From an uncultured Eubacteriales bacterium (lineage in GTDB: Bacteria; Bacillota; Clostridia; Oscillospirales; CAG-272): a stretch of DNA of 64,000 nucleotides. Numbering within the stretch: position 1 is the stretch's first letter; each line of letters opens with the position of its first letter. The stretch is from positions 62,001 through 126,000 of the forward strand of contig CAKRYT010000003.1 of the NCBI GenBank assembly GCA_934432675.1, read 5' to 3'. Below the pieces are notes generated by a model that saw only the letters and a program-made list of their open reading frames with translations, had not been told where the DNA came from and ran no database searches. Made by a program: the position numbers and the translations under genes. Below are positions 24,211 through 32,206 of the stretch, piece after piece.

Positions 24211-25626
24211 ATGCAGAAGAACCAAATGCTGACGCTGACCGTCACGGATCTCAATAATCTCGGATTCGGTGTCGCCCACCACGAGGGGATGACGGTGTTC
24301 GTCGGCGGGGCAGTCGACGGTGAGGTCGCCCGCGCCCGCGTGATTTTCGTCAAGCGCACCTATGCCGTTGCCAGGACGGAGGAGATCCTCACGGCGGCAC
24401 CGTGGCGTGTGCCCGACGATTGCCCCGCGGCGGGATGCGGCGGGTGCGCGTATCGTCGGGTTACCTATGCCCATGAGCAGGAGATCAAACGTCGGGCTGT
24501 ATGCACCGCATTCCGAAAAGCGGGACTGCCGGATACCGTCGTGAACGAGGTCGTCACACCGACGGCCGCGGACGGCACACCGCTCACCTCCGGCTATCGC
24601 AACAAGGCACAGTATCCGATCGCCCGCGCGGCGGACGGGTCGTATCTGCTCGGTTTTTACGGTGCCAGGACGCACCGCGTCGTGGAGGCGGCGGATTGCC
24701 CCTTGCAGGATCCCGCCTTCGCACCGATCCTGGCGGATCTCCGCGCCTACTTTACCGAAAAGCAACTCTCGGTCTGGGACGGGGAGCGGGGGCTCCTGCG
24801 CCACGTCTACCTGCGCCGCGGGAGTGAGAGCGGCGAGGTGCTCCTGACGCTGGTGATCGGGGAGGACGCGTTCCCCGACGAAACCGGGTTTGCCGCCTAC
24901 GTCATGGGGCATCACCCCGCCATCGTCGGGGTGGTCCTGAACGTCAACCGCGAGGATACGAACGTCATCTGCGGTAACGTTTACCGCACGATCGGCGGGC
25001 GAGGGTACCTTGTCGATACCCTCGCGGGTGTGCGTCTCCGTATCCACCCTGCGGCGTTCTACCAGGTCAATCACGCGGCGGCGACACTGCTGTACGCCAA
25101 GGCGACGGAACTCGCCGGGTTGACGGGACGGGAGCAACTGCTGGATCTCTACTGCGGGACGGGCTCCATCGGGCTTTCCATGGCACACCTTGCCCGTGAG
25201 GTGATCGGCGTGGAACTGACACCCGAGGCGGTCGAATGCGCGACTCTGAACGCCCGCGAGAGCGGCATTGAAAACGCGCGGTTTTATCGGGGCGATGCCG
25301 GAGATGCAAGGTGCCTCCTTGACGGTGTCGAGGGGGATATACACCCGGACGTCGTGGTGCTCGACCCGCCGCGGAAGGGGAGCACACCGGAACTGCTGAC
25401 CTACCTTGCCGAGCGCGCGGTACCGCGAATCGTTTACGTTTCCTGCAACCCCGATACCCTCGCCCGCGATGCCCAAACGCTCCGTGGCCTCGGCTATCGC
25501 ATGGGGGAGGTCACCCCCTTTGACCTCTTCCCGCGCACGGGGCACGTCGAGTGCGTCACGGTCTTTCGTCGGACGGAAAACCCGCCCGCAGGGGGAGCCC
25601 CGCGCCGCGGCGCGGAGAGAGCCTGA
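24211..25626 (+). CDS. 23S rRNA / tRNA uracil-C5 methyltransferase (RlmD/TrmA family)
   Basis: SAM-dependent enzyme that makes 5-methyluridine in RNA. 471 residues. An N-terminal TRAM-like beta domain (1-60) is followed by a cysteine cluster Cys71, Cys76, Cys79 (DDCPAAGCGGC) plus a later Cys in ADCPLQ, the set that holds a 4Fe-4S cluster in RumA-type enzymes. LDLYCGTGSIGL binds SAM, VVVLDPPRKG is the NPPY-equivalent block, and YVSCNPDTLARD carries the catalytic Cys. DLFPRTGHVECV closes the domain. Firmicutes have several paralogues of this family, so the exact target uridine is not certain. The C-terminal Pro/Gly/Arg tail is dispensable-looking. Start follows GAAAGGGAGGCAACCG. Confidence 0.92.
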   Translation: MQKNQMLTLTVTDLNNLGFGVAHHEGMTVFVGGAVDGEVARARVIFVKRTYAVARTEEILTAAPWRVPDDCPAAGCGGCAYRRVTYAHEQEIKRRAVCTAFRKAGLPDTVVNEVVTPTAADGTPLTSGYRNKAQYPIARAADGSYLLGFYGARTHRVVEAADCPLQDPAFAPILADLRAYFTEKQLSVWDGERGLLRHVYLRRGSESGEVLLTLVIGEDAFPDETGFAAYVMGHHPAIVGVVLNVNREDTNVICGNVYRTIGGRGYLVDTLAGVRLRIHPAAFYQVNHAAATLLYAKATELAGLTGREQLLDLYCGTGSIGLSMAHLAREVIGVELTPEAVECATLNARESGIENARFYRGDAGDARCLLDGVEGDIHPDVVVLDPPRKGSTPELLTYLAERAVPRIVYVSCNPDTLARDAQTLRGLGYRMGEVTPFDLFPRTGHVECVTVFRRTENPPAGGAPRRGAERA

Positions 25627-25748
25627 ACGGCTCCTTCCCGTGCACCTCGGGGAGCAGGGTCCCGTGCACCGGCACGGAGAGAGCCCCGCATCACGCGAAT
25701 ATTTCTCGGTGCCGTGCACCGTTCCAATTCAAAAATGTGAGGATGATT

Positions 25749-26624
25749 ATGCGTATTTCAAGTGAGATTGCCTCCATCGCGCCCTACGTCGGCGGAGAGG
25801 CGAATGCGATCCGAATGCTCGCGGCGGCTGGCTTTGACTGTTACGACCTGTCGCTCTTTTCCATGGGGCGTATGGACTATGCCACGGGGAGGGTGCGCCA
25901 CGTCGGGCACCCGCTCGAAGGACGGGAGGGGCTCGCCTTCGTGCGGGAACTCCGTCGCGTTGCCGACGAGGCGGGAATCGTGTGCAATCAGTCGCACGCG
26001 CCCTATCCCGTCGATTGCCGCGAGATCCGCGAGATGCTGCCCCGCGCAATCGAATATACCGCCGAGGCGGGCGGCAGGATCTGTATCATCCACCCGGACA
26101 ATTATGCGAGTGCGGAGGCGAACGCCGCCATGTACCGTGAACTCCTGCCGATTGCCAAATCCTTCGGTGTGAAGATTGCCGCCGAGAATATGTGGCTGTG
26201 GGACAAAAAACTCGATCATGCGATTTTCGCCGCCTGCTCCAACCACGCAGACTTTGTCACGCATATCAACGCCGTGAACAGCCCCGACCTCGTCGCCTGC
26301 CTGGACATCGGGCACGCGGAAATGCGGGGCCTCGGGACCTCTGCCCCCGACATGATCCGTGCGCTCGGCGCACGCCTGCAAGCCATCCACCTCCACGATA
26401 ACGACCGGTGGCACGACTCGCACGAACTGCCGTTTACCATGGAGATCGATTTTGCGGCGGTTGCCGCCGCCCTCCGCACCGCCGGCTATGCGGGTGACGT
26501 GACCTTGGAGGCAGATGCGTATTTCCGTGACCACCGCGACCTCCCCGGGGAGACCCTCATCGCCAATATGGCGGCGGCGGCGCGTCGTTTCGCCGCCATG
26601 GTCGAAAACCCCGGGAAAGCATAA
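25749..26624 (+). CDS. sugar-phosphate isomerase/epimerase-like TIM-barrel protein
   Basis: 291 residues of the xylose-isomerase-like TIM-barrel family. NQSHAPYPVD (about 78-87), the CIIHPDN strand end (about 114-120), AAENMW with a metal-binding Glu (about 143-148), CLDIGHAEM (about 184-192), IHLHDNDRWHDSHELPF (about 217-233) and VTLEADAY (about 258-265) supply the usual His/Glu/Asp metal site. Members isomerise or epimerise keto-sugars or act on inositol derivatives. The substrate is unknown. I use the ATG at 25749, six bases after GAGG, rather than the ATG at 25743 which sits on the ribosome site. It is followed after nine bases by the export-protein gene. The 122-nt gap before it contains three GTGCACC-type hexamers but no promoter I trust. 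Confidence 0.82.
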   Translation: MRISSEIASIAPYVGGEANAIRMLAAAGFDCYDLSLFSMGRMDYATGRVRHVGHPLEGREGLAFVRELRRVADEAGIVCNQSHAPYPVDCREIREMLPRAIEYTAEAGGRICIIHPDNYASAEANAAMYRELLPIAKSFGVKIAAENMWLWDKKLDHAIFAACSNHADFVTHINAVNSPDLVACLDIGHAEMRGLGTSAPDMIRALGARLQAIHLHDNDRWHDSHELPFTMEIDFAAVAAALRTAGYAGDVTLEADAYFRDHRDLPGETLIANMAAAARRFAAMVENPGKA

Positions 26625-26633
26625 GGAGCCTCA

Positions 26634-27248
26634 ATGTTCAAAAAGATACTTTACGTGTTTCTGATTTCCATCATCCCCGTGGTGGAACTCCGCGGTGCGA
26701 TACCGGTCGGGGCGTATCACAAGTTGCCGTTTTATTGGAACTATCTTGCCGCCGTGCTCGGCAATATGCTCCCCGTGCCGTTTATTCTCCTGTTCATCCC
26801 GGCGATCCTCGACTTCATGAAACGGCATCGCATTTTCCCGCGCCTCGTCGGTTGGATTGAGCGTAAGGGACTGCGCGGCGTGGAGAAACTGCGGGCAAAG
26901 AGCGGAGAGGCCGCCCCGTCGGACGCCGACGTATCTGCCGATACCGCGTCTGCCGAACTTGTCGGGGGTGCAGACGGTGCCGTTGCTGCGGAGGCAGCAG
27001 AGACGACCGCAGACGGTAAAAAGCGGATCCGCGTCACCTTCGGCGTCTGCCTCGGGCTCTATGCGTTCGTTGCCGTGCCGCTCCCCGGCACGGGGGCTTG
27101 GACGGGCGCGCTCGTCGCGTCCCTCTGCGGACTGCCGAAACGGTATGCCATCCCGACCATCCTCCTCGGCGTGATGACCGCCGGGGTCATCGTGACGCTC
27201 GCCTCCTACGGGGTGGTGTCGGCGTTCTCGATCTTCCTCAAAAAGTAA
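26634..27248 (+). CDS. small multidrug-export family membrane protein
   Basis: 204 residues with membrane segments at about 4-24, 36-60 and, after a long hydrophilic insert, 135-155 and 170-200. ISIIPVVELRGAIPVG (about 10-25) and ALVASLCGLPKRYAIPTILLGVMTAG (about 155-180) are the two conserved blocks of the COG2426-type putative export family, whose real substrate is not established. Odd feature: residues about 85-128 form an Ala/Asp/Thr-rich acidic insert (DADVSADTASAEL...) between the two hydrophobic halves. It starts nine bases after the previous gene with a short AAGGAGCC site, so the two are probably cotranscribed. Confidence 0.82.
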   Translation: MFKKILYVFLISIIPVVELRGAIPVGAYHKLPFYWNYLAAVLGNMLPVPFILLFIPAILDFMKRHRIFPRLVGWIERKGLRGVEKLRAKSGEAAPSDADVSADTASAELVGGADGAVAAEAAETTADGKKRIRVTFGVCLGLYAFVAVPLPGTGAWTGALVASLCGLPKRYAIPTILLGVMTAGVIVTLASYGVVSAFSIFLKK

Positions 27249-27310
27249 GATTTTTGTCGTTTGCGCCGAAAAAAAGCAACACCACGCCCGAAAATTCTCC
27301 TTCAATTGCC

Positions 27311-27339
27311 TTGCTTTTTGGCTTTCGGGAATGTATAAT
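27311..27339 (+). promoter_or_regulatory. sigma-A promoter of upp
   Basis: TTGCTT (27311-27316), 17-nt spacer, TATAAT (27334-27339); start codon 86 nt downstream. Confidence 0.75.
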
Positions 27340-27424
27340 AGATAGGAATATCGGAGAACGCGGAGAAAGACTAACTTCCTTTCGCGTTTTTCCATGTCAA
27401 AAAAGAAGTGAAAGGATACAAGAA

Positions 27425-28054
27425 ATGAGTACATTCCATTTGGTTGACCATCCGCTGATCCAACACAAACTGACGCTGATGCGTGACAAAAACACTTCCT
27501 CGAAAGACTTTCGCGAACTCCTCGACGAGGTCGCGATGCTGATGGGTTATGAAATCACCCGTGACCTCCCGCTCGAAGACGTGGAGGTGGAGACCCCGAT
27601 CTGCCGCGCGACGTTGAAGCGTATCGCAGGCAAGAAACTGGCGATTGTCCCGATCCTGCGCGCCGGGCTCGGCATGGTGGACGGCCTGATGCGCCTTGTC
27701 CCCGTCGCCCGCATCGGCCACATCGGTATGTACCGTGACCCCGACACGCATGAACCCCATGACTACTACTTCAAGATGCCTCCGGACATCAAAAACCGGC
27801 AGGTCATCCTCGTGGATCCCATGCTCGCGACGGGCGGCTCTGCCTGCGACGCGATCTCGCGCATCAAGCAGACCGGTTGCACGCACATCACCATGATGTG
27901 CCTGGTGGCGGCACCGGAGGGTGTGAAGAGACTTGCGGCGGAGCATCCGGACGTCGATGTGTATTCCGCGGCACTGGATGAGAAACTCAACGAGCACGCG
28001 TACATCGTCCCCGGTCTCGGTGACGCGGGCGACCGTATCTTCGGCACGAAGTAA
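27425..28054 (+). CDS. upp: uracil phosphoribosyltransferase
   Basis: Salvages uracil to UMP using PRPP. 209 residues with the standard Upp blocks: VDHPLIQHKLTLMRDKNT (7-24), FRELLDEVAMLMGYE, VPILRAGLGMVDG (about 78-90), and the PRPP site VDPMLATGGSA (about 130-140), ending YIVPGLGDAGDRIFGTK. The start at 27425 follows AAAGGATACAAGAA. The frame upstream to 27098 is an artefact overlapping the export gene. Its stop shares one base with the start of the pseudouridine synthase gene. Confidence 0.97.
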   Translation: MSTFHLVDHPLIQHKLTLMRDKNTSSKDFRELLDEVAMLMGYEITRDLPLEDVEVETPICRATLKRIAGKKLAIVPILRAGLGMVDGLMRLVPVARIGHIGMYRDPDTHEPHDYYFKMPPDIKNRQVILVDPMLATGGSACDAISRIKQTGCTHITMMCLVAAPEGVKRLAAEHPDVDVYSAALDEKLNEHAYIVPGLGDAGDRIFGTK

Positions 28055-29022
28055 TGCGGGAGCTCCGTGTGGGCAAAAACGACGCGGGGCAGCGTCTGGA
28101 TAAATTTCTTTCCAAGACGCTCCGCACACTCCCGCAGTCGCTTTTGTATAAATCCATACGCCTCAAAAAGATTAAAGTCAATCGCCGCCGCGCGACCCCC
28201 TCCCAGATTCTTGCGGAGGGGGATTCTTTACAGCTTTTTCTGGCGGAGGAATTCTTCTCGCCCGACGCGCGGCGTGACGGCGCGTCGCTCTCGCGCACGC
28301 ACGCCCCGCTCAACGTCCTCTACGAGGACAGCGAGATTCTCCTCATTCATAAACGCCCGGGGCTTTCGGTGCACGCAGGGGCGGCGGGGGACGGCGAGCA
28401 TCTCGTCGGGCAGTTGCAGGCGTACCTGTACGCCAACGGGGAATACGATCCCGACCGCGAGCAGTCCTTTGCCCCCGCGCTCTGTAATCGGATCGACCGC
28501 AATACGGAGGGCATCGTCATCGCCGCAAAGACCGCCGAGGCACTCCGCGTGATGGACGAAAAGATCCGCGCCCGCGAGGTGAAAAAATACTATCTTGCCG
28601 CCGTGCACGGGACCCCCGCGCCGCGCGAGGCGACGCTCTCGGGCTGGTTGCTCAAAGACGCCGCGGAAAACCGTGTCCGCGTCTTTGATAAAAATCCCCC
28701 GCACGGTGCCAAGGAGATACGGACGAAGTACCGTGTACTGGAAACCGTGGGCGACGTCAGCCTGATCGAGGTGGAACTCCTGACCGGCAGGACACACCAG
28801 ATCCGCGCACACATGGCGCACGTCGGGCACCCGCTCCTCGGGGACGGGAAGTACGGCATCAACCGCGAGGACCGCGCAAGGGGGTACACACACCAGGCAC
28901 TCTGCGCCTACCGCGTGCGGTTTGATTTCTCCGGGGAGGAAACGGTTTTGGACGCGCTCCGCGGACGCGAGTTTTCCATCCCGCCGGAGGACGTATATTT
29001 TGTGAAAGAACTCTTTTCCTGA
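28054..29022 (+). CDS. RluA-family pseudouridine synthase
   Basis: 322 residues. An N-terminal S4 RNA-binding domain (AGQRLDKFLSKTL, about 11-23; IRLKKIKVNRRRATPSQIL) precedes the catalytic domain: ILLIHKRPGLSVH (about 95-107), NRIDRNTEGIVI (about 144-155) with the catalytic Asp in the HRLDRxTSG-equivalent motif, KKYYLAAVHG and GRTHQIRAHMAHVGHPLLGD (about 244-263). It converts uridines to pseudouridine in rRNA. RluC/RluD-type by domain order, but the site cannot be assigned. The usual His of HRLDR is Asn here. Coupled to upp by a TAATG overlap. Confidence 0.9.
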   Translation: MRELRVGKNDAGQRLDKFLSKTLRTLPQSLLYKSIRLKKIKVNRRRATPSQILAEGDSLQLFLAEEFFSPDARRDGASLSRTHAPLNVLYEDSEILLIHKRPGLSVHAGAAGDGEHLVGQLQAYLYANGEYDPDREQSFAPALCNRIDRNTEGIVIAAKTAEALRVMDEKIRAREVKKYYLAAVHGTPAPREATLSGWLLKDAAENRVRVFDKNPPHGAKEIRTKYRVLETVGDVSLIEVELLTGRTHQIRAHMAHVGHPLLGDGKYGINREDRARGYTHQALCAYRVRFDFSGEETVLDALRGREFSIPPEDVYFVKELFS

Positions 29023-29034
29023 CGCAATCGTGCG

Positions 29035-29064
29035 ACAGCGGGTGGCACGCCACCCGCTGTTTTC
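29035..29064 (+). terminator. intrinsic terminator after the pseudouridine synthase gene
   Basis: Stem ACAGCGGGTGG (29035-29045) with CCACCCGCTGT (29050-29060), CACG loop, short T-run. Confidence 0.85.
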
Positions 29065-29076
29065 ATATCCTGTCGT

Positions 29077-29325
29077 ATGAAACTATCGGAACTTTTGCCC
29101 GGGCAGGGCGCGCGTATCACCGCCGTCGGTGCGGGGGCGGCAGCGGCGCGGCTCTCGGCACTCGGGGTCATTCCCGGGGCGGCGGTCGAGTGCCGTTTCT
29201 GCCATCCGTCGGGGGATCCCGTGGCGTACCTTATCGGTGAGACGGTGGTCGCCATGCGTCGGCAGACGGCGGACGCCGTCACGGTGGAGCCTATACAAAA
29301 AACGAACGGGGAGGAGCCGCAATAA
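29077..29325 (+). CDS. feoA: FeoA-domain protein
   Basis: 82 residues forming one SH3-like FeoA domain: KLSELLPGQGARITAVGAG, ARLSALGVIPGAAVECRF (about 25-42), GDPVAYLIGETVVAMRR (about 46-62). FeoA normally assists the FeoB ferrous iron transporter. No feoB lies in the window on either side, so this is a solitary copy; solitary FeoA domains also occur as small regulators. The region 29023-29076 has a terminator but no obvious promoter, and the site before the ATG is weak. Its end is folded into the terminator at 29310. Confidence 0.8.
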   Translation: MKLSELLPGQGARITAVGAGAAAARLSALGVIPGAAVECRFCHPSGDPVAYLIGETVVAMRRQTADAVTVEPIQKTNGEEPQ

Positions 29326-29337
29326 CGGCTCCTCCTT
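29310..29337. terminator. terminator-like hairpin overlapping the feoA stop
   Basis: GGAGGAGCCG (29310-29319) pairs with CGGCTCCTCC (29326-29335), CAATAA loop; T-run is short. The same stem sequence recurs at 33416 and 54089. It separates feoA from the convergent minus-strand gene. Confidence 0.7.
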
Positions 29338-29338
29338 G

Positions 29339-30568
29339 TCAGTTGACGGTTTTGGAGACACGGAGCAGGAGTTCCGCCGCACGGATGCGGGTGAGCGCGG
29401 CACCCGTGTCGTCCGTGCGCCGGAGCGGTATCCGCGCGGCAAGGGCGTTATATGCCTCGGCGGAGGTGCATGTGCCGGCGGCTCCCGTCATGCGGGCGAG
29501 GAGCCGGTACGCCTCCCCGACCGTGATCGTATCGTTCGGGCGGCAGAGGAGCCTGCTGTCATCAAGTTCGCCGACGAGGTACCCCGCCCGCTCGGCGGCG
29601 ACGAAATAACCGCGGAGCACGACGGGGATGTCGCCGTCGTCGTCAAAGAGGGTGTGCGCCCCCGCGGCGTCCGGTGCATACCCGAGCGTTTTCATGGCGG
29701 CGACGAGAAAGCCTGTGCGCGTCATGCCTTCCTCCGCGCGGAAGTCGAGACCCGACGGAGTCGTGTCCGCGTCCATGATGCCCGCCGCGACCATCACGGC
29801 GGCAAAGCCGCCGGCGGTGTCGTCGAGCCCGTCAAAATCCAGGTCCATGGTCTTCTTGTCCACCTGGATGTGCACCGTCGCGGGGGCGGAGTAGGCACCG
29901 CGCGCGTCGCGGATGACGTAGGTGAAGGCGTCCGTGCCGGTATACCCCGCTTTCGGTGTGTAGCGGAAGTCGCCGGTCGAGGCACCCGTGACGAACAGCG
30001 TCCCGTGCGCGGGATAGGTCATGATGAGGTATTCGAGCTCGTCACCGTCGCGGTCGTACCCCGCCAGGGTGCCGAATACGGAGACGTTGCGCCGCGTCTG
30101 CCAGAACACGGGTGTGTCCGCCTCGGAGAGGGTCGGCGCGTGGTTTTCCGCCGCGTCAAAGCGCATGAGGCAGGTCAGTTCCGCCCCGCCCGACAGGCTC
30201 CCCGCACGGAAAGTGAAAGATGCCTCCGTTACGAACGGGGTCGCCGGGGTGAAGGTCAGCATGGGCACCATCGTGCGGGAGACGGTCTGCCCGGCGGCGA
30301 CCCGCGCACCCGAAAGACGCAGTACACCGACGGTGGGGGCAGGCAGGGAGACGATGGTCAGGGCGGGGTAGGAGACCACGCCGAGTGCCTTCTGCATATC
30401 CTCATCGGTGAAACGAATGCTCTCCCCCGGGGCGGCGGTGCGGATGACGGTCGCGCCCTCGGTGAGGTGCTCCATCGCCGGTGTCAGGACGGCACCGACG
30501 GTGAGGGGGAGGGCGAGGGACAGGAGCAGGAGCAGGAGGAGTGAGGGGAAGATCAGTGCTTTTTTCAT
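29339..30568 (-). CDS. secreted protein with a cadherin/Ig-like domain and C-terminal SLH-like repeats
   Basis: 409 residues. The N-terminus MKKALIFPSLLLLLLLSLALP is a signal peptide. Residues about 30-140 are beta-rich with no name I recognise. About 150-235 is a cadherin/Ig-like module with the calcium-type YDRDGDELEY turn and FRYTPKAGYTGTDAFTYVI. About 245-405 resembles surface-layer homology repeats (GGFAAVMVAAGIMDAD, EEGMTRTGFLVAAMKTLGY, ERAGYLVGE, NDTITVGEAYRLLARM), which usually bind pyruvylated wall glycan. The glycan operon in this window encodes a pyruvyltransferase-family protein, so anchoring to that polymer is a tempting but untested link. Starts after AAAGGAATAAGTC, overlapping the upstream FAD/Rieske gene by four bases. 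Confidence 0.78.
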   Translation of the reverse strand: MKKALIFPSLLLLLLLSLALPLTVGAVLTPAMEHLTEGATVIRTAAPGESIRFTDEDMQKALGVVSYPALTIVSLPAPTVGVLRLSGARVAAGQTVSRTMVPMLTFTPATPFVTEASFTFRAGSLSGGAELTCLMRFDAAENHAPTLSEADTPVFWQTRRNVSVFGTLAGYDRDGDELEYLIMTYPAHGTLFVTGASTGDFRYTPKAGYTGTDAFTYVIRDARGAYSAPATVHIQVDKKTMDLDFDGLDDTAGGFAAVMVAAGIMDADTTPSGLDFRAEEGMTRTGFLVAAMKTLGYAPDAAGAHTLFDDDGDIPVVLRGYFVAAERAGYLVGELDDSRLLCRPNDTITVGEAYRLLARMTGAAGTCTSAEAYNALAARIPLRRTDDTGAALTRIRAAELLLRVSKTVN

Positions 30569-32058
30569 GACTTATTCCTTTCGTTCATATCGGCGCGGTG
30601 CCCGGTTTTGTCGGGTACGCCTTGCAAAGGCTTGACGGCGGGGGAGGAGACGACGGTGCCGTTCGCGGAGAAACGGGAGCCGTGGCAGGGGCAGTCCCAG
30701 GTCCTCGTGTCGGGGTTCCAGGTCAGGGCACAACCGAGGTGTGAACAGACGGGCGTGACGGTGTGGAGCGCACCGCCCATATCACGGTACGCCGCCACCT
30801 TTTTGCCCGAGGAGCGCACGATACCGCCCGCGCCGGGGGCGAGTTCCGCCGCCGCCTCGGCGGCGGGCAGAAACCGCTTGCCGAGCCCCTCGATGGCTCT
30901 GCCCCCCTGTTCCAGCGCGGTACGCAGGGTGTCGGCACCGAAACGACCGGGGTGCAGGTAAGGGGCGACGGTGTTCTCCCGCCCCGTGATGAGGTCGGTG
31001 AGCACGTTTGCCGCCACCATGCTGCCGGCAATCCCCCATTTGGAAAAACCGGTCGCCACGTAACTGTCCGGCATGAGGGAGGAATACGCACCGATGAGCG
31101 GTAGTCCGTCCGGACTCATGCAGTCCTGACCCGCCCATTCGGCGATCACCCGCACCTGCGGATAGTATTTTACGGCGGCGGCTCGCAGGGAGGAGAGCCC
31201 TGTGCGGGCGGGGTCACGCCCCCATTCCCCCGTGCGGTGTCCGCCCCCGACGAGGAGCAGGTTGTCACCGTGCGAGCGCAGGGAGAGCCCGCCGCGGTCG
31301 ACGCCGTAGTACATCGCCGGCAGGGGCGGAATTCCGCCGAGCGCGATGCCGTAAGAGAGCGATTGATACAGCTTCATGAAATAGAGCCCGGGGAAATTGC
31401 GGAACGGATAATGGCAGGCGTAGACGATTTTCTGCGCCTCCGTCTCCTGTCCGTCATCCGTGATGACCGTGTGCCCCTGCACGTCGGTCACCGTCAGACC
31501 GGTATAGACGTCCACGCGTCGCGCGAGCGCGGCAAGAAACTTGACGGGGTGGAACTGCGCCTGTCCGGGATACACGAGCGCGAGGGCAACGTCAAAGGGG
31601 AGTGCCGTCCGCCGTTTGAGTTCGACCCGCAGCCCCAGGGCGCGTGCCGCGATCGCCTCCGCTTCCAGCCGCTCCGGACTTTTGCGCGTGTAGAGAACGG
31701 CGGGCAAACGCGTGTAGTCACATAAAATGTTCTCGTCAAGGATGATGCGACGGTAATCGTCGAGGGCCCGGCTTTGCGCCTCCGCCCATGCCCGTGCCGC
31801 GCCTCCGCCGCGCTCGGTAAGGAGCCTCCGGTAGGTGAGCCCGCCCGCCAGCGTGATCTTGCCGGTGGATGCGCCGCTCTGCCCATAACCGATCTCGTGG
31901 GCGTCGAGTACGATGGCGTCCACACCTGCCCGACGCAGGGTGTACGCCGTCAGGATGCCCGTGAGCCCGCCGCCGATGACGGCGACCTCGCACTTTTTGG
32001 GTAGCCAACCCTCGCGCCCCCCGATCGCGGGCGGTGCCGTCAGATGCCAATAGGACAT
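30565..32058 (-). CDS. FAD-dependent oxidoreductase fused to a Rieske [2Fe-2S] domain
   Basis: 497 residues. An N-terminal DAO-type FAD domain has VAVIGGGLTG (25-34), the dinucleotide-binding loop, YGQSGASTGKIT (about 58-69), and a C-terminal FAD block MSPDGLPLIGAYS then VATGFSKWGIAGSM. The last 100 residues are a Rieske domain with the ligands Cys438-x-His440 and Cys456-x2-His459, all present. Such fusions pass electrons between a flavin and an iron-sulfur centre. The substrate is unknown and the protein has no signal peptide. It is unusual that it is translationally coupled (4-nt overlap) to a secreted SLH-like protein. Ribosome site GAGGAGGCTGTTT. Confidence 0.88.
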   Translation of the reverse strand: MSYWHLTAPPAIGGREGWLPKKCEVAVIGGGLTGILTAYTLRRAGVDAIVLDAHEIGYGQSGASTGKITLAGGLTYRRLLTERGGGAARAWAEAQSRALDDYRRIILDENILCDYTRLPAVLYTRKSPERLEAEAIAARALGLRVELKRRTALPFDVALALVYPGQAQFHPVKFLAALARRVDVYTGLTVTDVQGHTVITDDGQETEAQKIVYACHYPFRNFPGLYFMKLYQSLSYGIALGGIPPLPAMYYGVDRGGLSLRSHGDNLLLVGGGHRTGEWGRDPARTGLSSLRAAAVKYYPQVRVIAEWAGQDCMSPDGLPLIGAYSSLMPDSYVATGFSKWGIAGSMVAANVLTDLITGRENTVAPYLHPGRFGADTLRTALEQGGRAIEGLGKRFLPAAEAAAELAPGAGGIVRSSGKKVAAYRDMGGALHTVTPVCSHLGCALTWNPDTRTWDCPCHGSRFSANGTVVSSPAVKPLQGVPDKTGHRADMNERNKS

Positions 32059-32146
32059 AAACAGCCTCCTCGGTTTTTGTTTCCAGTATTGCCACGGGGT
32101 GGCTTTTTATACAGTCGGGCGGTGGGAGTTACGGGAAAAAGTGACC

Positions 32147-32175
32147 TTGGCAAACGGGGGAAAATGTGTTAAAAT
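32147..32175 (+). promoter_or_regulatory. sigma-A promoter of deoB
   Basis: TTGGCA (32147-32152), 17-nt spacer, TAAAAT (32170-32175), 31 nt before the start codon. Confidence 0.75.
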
Positions 32176-32206
32176 AAGATGCAGAACGAAAAAGGGGGCT
32201 CAAACG

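Noticed and set aside
24073..25719. Minus-strand open frame of 548 codons opposite the RNA methyltransferase
   Set aside because: Shadow frame; the plus strand has the Fe-S cysteines and SAM motifs.
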